Source of the DNA: Sporomusaceae bacterium
GTDB lineage: Bacteria; Bacillota; Negativicutes; Sporomusales; UBA7701
DNA: 64,000 nt
Assembly (NCBI GenBank): GCA_031460455.1
Contig: JAVKTQ010000004.1
Span: forward strand, 186,001-250,000
Reading direction: 5' to 3'
The notes below the pieces were generated by a model. That model was not told the origin of the DNA. It saw only the letters and a list, made by a program, of their open reading frames with translations, and searched no databases. Position 1 is the first letter of the stretch; each line of letters starts with the position of its first letter. This document shows, one piece after another, positions 60,024-64,000 of the stretch. Both the position numbers and the translations under genes were made by a program.

Positions 60024-61040
60024 TCATTTTTCGATTTCCGCTTTGCCTGCCAGCCCGGGGCTGACGATCACCCTGCCGTCGGCGGCGACCATTATCGCCT
60101 CGACGCCGGGAAACTGCCGCAGCAGCTCTAAGCCTCGCTCCGGGCCGAGGATGAGGAGGGCGGTGCTGAAGATGTCGCCGTCGGCGGAATTGTTGAGCGC
60201 CATGGTCACGCTGGCCAGTTGCCGGGGCTGGCGGCCGGTGCGGGGGTCGAGCACGTGGGAGTAGCGTGTGCCGTCTTTGATTATATAGCGCTGGTAGTCG
60301 CCCGACGTCTCCATGGTGTCCCACTCGGTCAGGGCTAGTTTGGCGATGATGGCGTCGGCCTTGCGGGGATGCTGCACGCCGATGCGCCAGGGGTTGCCGT
60401 CGGGGCGCCTGCCGATTACCCTCACGTCGCCGCCGGCATTGACGAGGGCGGAGGCGATGCCGCGGCTTTTGAGGATGGCGATGGCTTTGTCGACGGCGTA
60501 CCCTTTGGCAATGCCGCCAAGGTCCAGCTTCATGCCTTCCTTGGGGAGGTAAACGGTGCCGGCGGCGATGTCGATGGCCACCAGTCGGTGGTTGACGAGG
60601 GCCAGCGCTTTGTCGATGTCCTCCTGGGAGGGCACAAAGTCGCCCTTGCGGCCGATGCCCCACAGGTCGGTCAGCGGCCCCACGGTGACGTCGAAGGTGC
60701 CTTCGAGTTTGTCGGCAAGTTCGTTCGACCGCTGCATCATGGCGATGAGGTCGGGGTCGACTTTCACTTTGTCGCGGCCGGCGGCCTGGTTGACTTTGGA
60801 TACCTGGCTGGCGGGGTCGAAATTGTTGGTGATGTCATGGAGCCGCCTGATTTCGGCGAAGGCAGCCTTTACGGCGTTCTCGGCGCCGGGGCCGTAGGCG
60901 GTCATTTCCACGATGGTGTCCATGAGAAACTGCGTTTCCTTATAGGGCTTGGCGGCCGGCGGAGCGCCAGGACGGCAGGCGGCGACCAGCAAGGCGAGGG
61001 CGACGACGAGGCTTGCCAATAATATTATCCGCTTTTTCAT
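60024..61040 (-). CDS. apbE: FAD:protein FMN transferase
   Basis: 338 residues. A lipoprotein signal (ILLASLVVALALLVAAC) is followed by the ApbE domain: METDIVEMTAYG-like start region, DLGGIAKGYAVDKA (about residue 180), ALVNAGGDVRVIG and HVLDPRTGRQP. ApbE attaches FMN to Thr or Ser of exported flavoproteins such as Rnf and Nqr subunits. No acceptor is encoded nearby. AAGGAGC precedes the ATG. Confidence 0.94.
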   Translation of the reverse strand: MKKRIILLASLVVALALLVAACRPGAPPAAKPYKETQFLMDTIVEMTAYGPGAENAVKAAFAEIRRLHDITNNFDPASQVSKVNQAAGRDKVKVDPDLIAMMQRSNELADKLEGTFDVTVGPLTDLWGIGRKGDFVPSQEDIDKALALVNHRLVAIDIAAGTVYLPKEGMKLDLGGIAKGYAVDKAIAILKSRGIASALVNAGGDVRVIGRRPDGNPWRIGVQHPRKADAIIAKLALTEWDTMETSGDYQRYIIKDGTRYSHVLDPRTGRQPRQLASVTMALNNSADGDIFSTALLILGPERGLELLRQFPGVEAIMVAADGRVIVSPGLAGKAEIEK

Positions 61041-61056
61041 CAGTGCTCCTTGCGGC

Positions 61057-61761
61057 TTATTCTTCCCCACGGGCGCGGGCGACGACCATCCGGGCGAGCA
61101 ACAGGGTGGCGTCGAACCGCTCCAGAGGGACGGCAAAATAGGGGAAGAGCAGCGGCACTTCGGTGCAGCCGGCGAGCACGGCCGCGACTCCGTCCGCCGC
61201 ATGGCGGGCCAGCATGGCGTTGATGTCTTCAAGATAAGGGTTGTTCGCCAGTTCGCCGGCCTTGACCCGGCGGACGGCTTTGTCGAGCATGGTTTGCTCG
61301 TCCTGGTTCGGCAGGCAGAGTTCCATCCCTTGGCCGGCGAACGCCCGCTGATATAGACCCAGCCGGATGTTGGCCTCGGTGGCAAGCAGCAGCAACCGCC
61401 CCGACAGGGAGCGGTGATTGGCCGCCATGTAAGCGGCGGCGTTGTCGATCATGCCGTAGAACGGGATGGCGACCGCGGCCTGCAGTTCGGCCAGCCAGTA
61501 ATGGGCCGTATTGCAGGGCATGACGATGAAGTCGGCCCCTGCGGCCGCCAGCAGTTCGGCGGATGCCGCCATGGCCGGCAAGGGATCTTCGCCGCCCTGC
61601 ATGATCGCTTCCACCCGCGGCGGGATGTGGGGATTGTTGTCGATTATGATCCGCAGGTGGTCCTGATCAAGGACCGCCGGCGTATTCTCAACGATTTTTG
61701 CGAACAGGTCCACTGTCGCCAGCGGCCCCATGCCGCCGAGGATACCCACCGTCTTGCTCAT
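61057..61761 (-). CDS. Aspartate/glutamate racemase family protein
   Basis: 234 residues. The two catalytic cysteines are in VMPCNTAHYW (about residue 83) and LAGCTEVPLL (about 196), with the N-terminal VGILGGMGPLAT loop. It fits aspartate racemase best, converting L- and D-aspartate. It lies 16 bases upstream of apbE on the same strand and diverges from the dicarboxylate/amino-acid symporter gene. Confidence 0.88.
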   Translation of the reverse strand: MSKTVGILGGMGPLATVDLFAKIVENTPAVLDQDHLRIIIDNNPHIPPRVEAIMQGGEDPLPAMAASAELLAAAGADFIVMPCNTAHYWLAELQAAVAIPFYGMIDNAAAYMAANHRSLSGRLLLLATEANIRLGLYQRAFAGQGMELCLPNQDEQTMLDKAVRRVKAGELANNPYLEDINAMLARHAADGVAAVLAGCTEVPLLFPYFAVPLERFDATLLLARMVVARARGEE

Positions 61762-61905
61762 GTTCCTGCCTCCAGCGTGTTATTATATTATGCTTCGCCC
61801 TTAGCCTTCCGCATCCCTTCCGACAGGTATCGCGAAATCGGCGCGGCTTGATGGACGGTCACTTGCCCAATAAATCCATTAGTCGAGATATTGGGGTGAA
61901 TTCAA

Positions 61906-61934
61906 TTGACAGATAATTCCGCTAAAAGTAAAAT
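61906..61934 (+). promoter_or_regulatory. Promoter of the dicarboxylate/amino-acid symporter gene
   Basis: TTGACA (61906-61911), 17 bases, TAAAAT (61929-61934), about 50 bases before the start codon; the same hexamers and spacing as the hydrogenase promoter at 39.7 kb. Confidence 0.75.
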
Positions 61935-61985
61935 TGAGTTAGGTTAGGGTTTGATCGGTCCAAAATAATTATTAGGAGGTCAGTT

Positions 61986-63206
61986 ATGCATTTGTCCAAC
62001 AAGATCCTCATCGGTCTGGTTCTGGGCGTGATCGTGGGCCTGGTCGTGGGGCCCGAGGGCCTCGGCTTCGCCAAAAAGTGGGTCGCTCCGGTAGGTACGC
62101 TGTTCATTAACATGATCAAGATGATCATTGTTCCTCTCGTGCTGGCGTCGCTGATCGTCGGCGCGTGCAGCCTGGGCGACGTGCGCAAGCTCGGTCGGAT
62201 CGGCGGCAAAACGGTCTCATTCTATCTGATAACAACCGCGATCGCTGTTACTATCGGCATTGTCGTGGCGCTTGTCATGTCGCCGGGCGAAGGCCTGAAG
62301 CTGCCGGCAAACGCCGCCTACAAAGGCAAAGAGGCTCCCCCCATCATGGATGTTATCGTCAACATGGTGCCCACGAACGTTGTCAAAGCTATGGAAAGCG
62401 CCGATATGTTGCAGATTATCGTTTTCGCCTTGTTCGTCGGTATCGGCATAACTCTGGTCGGTCAAAAAGCTAAACCGGTTGAGGCATTCTTTGACGGGCT
62501 GGCTGAGGTTACATACAAAATAGTCGGCATAATTATGGAGCTTGCCCCTTACGGCGTGTTCGCGCTCATTCTCCCCGTCGTGGCCGCCAATGGCCCCAAG
62601 GTGCTTATTCCGCTCGCCAAGGTAATCGGCGCCGTTTATATAGGCTGTATCCTTCATCTGGCGATTACTTATACGACAGCTTTAAAAGTTGTCGGCGGCA
62701 TGAGCCCGATAAAGTTCTTCAAGGGTATCCTGCCGGCCCAGATGATCGCCTTCTCGACCTGCAGCAGTGCCGCCACCCTGCCGGTGACGATGAAGAATAC
62801 CCAGGAGAATCTCGGTGTGTCCAAGGAAGTCTCCAGCTTCGTGCTGCCGCTGGGCGCGACCATCAACATGGACGGCACGGCCATCTATCAGGGCGCGTCG
62901 GCGCTGTTCGTCGCCCAGGTTTACGGCATCGACCTTTCGCTTAGCCAGATGCTGATAATCGTGTTGACCGGCACCTTGGCCTCGATCGGCGCCGCCGGCG
63001 TTCCCGGAGCTGGCCTTATCATGCTCACCCTGACACTGCAGTCCGTCGGCCTGCCGCTGGAAGGCATCGCGCTGATTGCCGGCATCGACCGCATCCTTGA
63101 CATGGCCCGCACGACCCTCAACATCACCGGTGATGCGGTTTGCGCCGTTTTTGTCCAGAATTCCGAGAATAAACGCGCCGAATCTACGCCTTCCGTCTCA
63201 GCCTGA
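61986..63206 (+). CDS. Dicarboxylate/amino acid:cation symporter (DAACS family)
   Basis: 406 residues with about eight membrane helices and the two re-entrant loops of GltP/DctA-type carriers: FSTCSSAATLPVTM (about residue 257) and GATINMDGTAIYQG (about 288), then the helix with MARTTLNITGDA. It imports glutamate, aspartate or C4-dicarboxylates with Na+ or H+. AGGAGGT precedes the ATG. Divergent from the Asp/Glu racemase gene, hinting at aspartate use. Confidence 0.94.
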   Translation: MHLSNKILIGLVLGVIVGLVVGPEGLGFAKKWVAPVGTLFINMIKMIIVPLVLASLIVGACSLGDVRKLGRIGGKTVSFYLITTAIAVTIGIVVALVMSPGEGLKLPANAAYKGKEAPPIMDVIVNMVPTNVVKAMESADMLQIIVFALFVGIGITLVGQKAKPVEAFFDGLAEVTYKIVGIIMELAPYGVFALILPVVAANGPKVLIPLAKVIGAVYIGCILHLAITYTTALKVVGGMSPIKFFKGILPAQMIAFSTCSSAATLPVTMKNTQENLGVSKEVSSFVLPLGATINMDGTAIYQGASALFVAQVYGIDLSLSQMLIIVLTGTLASIGAAGVPGAGLIMLTLTLQSVGLPLEGIALIAGIDRILDMARTTLNITGDAVCAVFVQNSENKRAESTPSVSA

Positions 63207-63264
63207 CATTGCTCGCGGCGGATGACAAGGCGATAGCAGTAGTTCCCTAGCACCGCACTTTATT

Positions 63265-63293
63265 AAGCACTCTTCGGAGTGCTTTTTTCTTTG
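63265..63293 (+). terminator. Terminator of the symporter gene
   Basis: AAGCACTC and GAGTGCTT with a TTCG tetraloop, followed by TTTTCTTT, about 60 bases past the stop. Confidence 0.9.
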
Positions 63294-63459
63294 GCGCGCG
63301 CACGCAGTATTATATTCATTTGGCCTGGCGGCACAGTTCTTTCCCCGGCGCCGGCGGCCGAGTCATTAAAGGATTTTCCCCGCCGGCAACGAAAATATCC
63401 CGGCATAGGGATATTCCGGCAATCTTATTCTTTAAACTAGCCATTGAGGAGGTATTGTT

Positions 63460-64000
63460 ATGAACCTTGCCCGTTTCCCCCGCCGCCGCTATACCGAGGG
63501 ACAGACCCCCCTCGAGTTTCTGCCCCGCCTGTCGGCCGCTTTGGGCGGGCCGGCCGTTTATATCAAGCGCGACGATCTGCTAGGTCTTGCCGCCGGCGGC
63601 AACAAAACCCGCAAACTGGAGTTCCTTGTCGCCGCTGCTCTGGCTCAGGGGGCCGATACGCTCGTAACCTGCGGTGCCGTGCAGTCCAATCACTGCCGAC
63701 TGACTCTGGCGGCGGCCGTGAAGGAAGGTCTCAAGTGCCGCCTGGTGCTGGAGGAGCGCGTCCCCGGCAGTTACAAGCCCCTGGGCAGCGGCAACAACTT
63801 CCTTTTTCACCTCCTCGGCGTGGAGAGTGTAAAGGTCGTGCCTGGCGGTTCAGACATGCTGAAGGCGATGGAGACGGTGGCCGCCGAGCTGGCTGCCGCG
63901 GGCCGCAAGGGCTACATTATCCCCGGCGGCGGCTCGAACGAGATTGGCGCCACCGGTTACGTGGCCTGCGCGGAGGAAATTCTCGCCCAGTCCTTCGATA
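63460..64000 (+). CDS. dcyD: D-cysteine desulfhydrase / ACC deaminase family PLP enzyme, 5' part
   Basis: The first 180 codons of a plus-strand gene that leaves the window. The fold-type II PLP site is RDDLLGLAAGGNKTRKLEFL (Lys in NKTRK) near residue 38, then TCGAVQSNHCRLTLAAA, and GGSNEIGATGYV forms the phosphate cup. This matches D-cysteine desulfhydrase, which turns D-cysteine into pyruvate, H2S and ammonia; the related ACC deaminase cannot be excluded. GAGGAGGT precedes the ATG. It may act on D-amino acids together with the neighbouring racemase. Confidence 0.88.
   Translation, partial: MNLARFPRRRYTEGQTPLEFLPRLSAALGGPAVYIKRDDLLGLAAGGNKTRKLEFLVAAALAQGADTLVTCGAVQSNHCRLTLAAAVKEGLKCRLVLEERVPGSYKPLGSGNNFLFHLLGVESVKVVPGGSDMLKAMETVAAELAAAGRKGYIIPGGGSNEIGATGYVACAEEILAQSFD

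Overview
The window is a high-GC chromosomal segment, with one AT-richer patch at about 9.3-12.7 kb, that looks like a spore-forming anaerobe. CotF-type coat proteins and a YaaH-like spore hydrolase point to sporulation. An [FeFe] hydrogenase, an exported [NiFe] hydrogenase, a selenocysteine peroxiredoxin, a PerR/Fur regulator with a tiny rubredoxin-like protein, and an anaerobic-style heme/siroheme operon point to an anaerobe. The combination fits Negativicutes (Sporomusaceae-like). That placement is inferred from gene content; no rRNA is present.

Layout. 0-9.3 kb (all minus): partial MFS exporter, azoreductase, Uup ABC-F protein, DEAD helicase, exonuclease, two NAD(P)-dependent dehydrogenases, and a codB-codA cytosine uptake/deamination operon behind a PyrR-type attenuator. 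9.3-12.8 kb: AT-richer island with a threonine aldolase-like enzyme, an unassigned radical SAM protein, an Rrf2 regulator and a divergent PNPOx-like protein with a consensus promoter and palindromic operator. 12.8-16.7 kb: rlmH, htrA, an MBL hydrolase and a phosphohexomutase. 16.8-17.4 kb: a peroxiredoxin with in-frame UGA at the peroxidatic position, followed by a SECIS-like hairpin. 17.5-20.7 kb: [NiFe] hydrogenase with a non-cytochrome membrane protein. 20.8-31.5 kb: MA-type peptidase, deoC, rubredoxin-like/Fur pair, coat proteins, HD-GYP-like protein, MATE pump, Tex, fchA plus two-part LysO. 31.6-36 kb: actin-like ATPase with C-terminal repeats, a Crp/Fnr regulator and a diguanylate cyclase. 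36-39.7 kb: NAD(P)H-linked [FeFe] hydrogenase operon. 40-43 kb: sodium/solute symporter with DUF3311 partner, and an M20 amidohydrolase. 43.2-49.9 kb: sirC-hemA-hemC-cobA/hemD-hemB-hemL. 50-53.4 kb: PBP2 and an LCP protein. 53.5-56.4 kb: CopZ, thiamine-binding-like, DJ-1 and GH18 proteins. 56.4-60 kb: NUDIX hydrolase and the CbiMNQO cobalt transporter behind a structured leader. 60-64 kb: ApbE, Asp/Glu racemase, a dicarboxylate/amino-acid symporter and a partial D-cysteine desulfhydrase.

Two signals stand out. One is the selenoprotein, which a standard gene caller would split or truncate. The other is a family of about 120-bp imperfect palindromes: five copies and one remnant, all in the same orientation, each lying 0-18 bp past the stop codon of a minus-strand gene and usually followed by a rho-independent terminator. 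Their outer arms differ between copies yet remain self-complementary, as expected of a structured 3'-UTR element kept by compensatory change.
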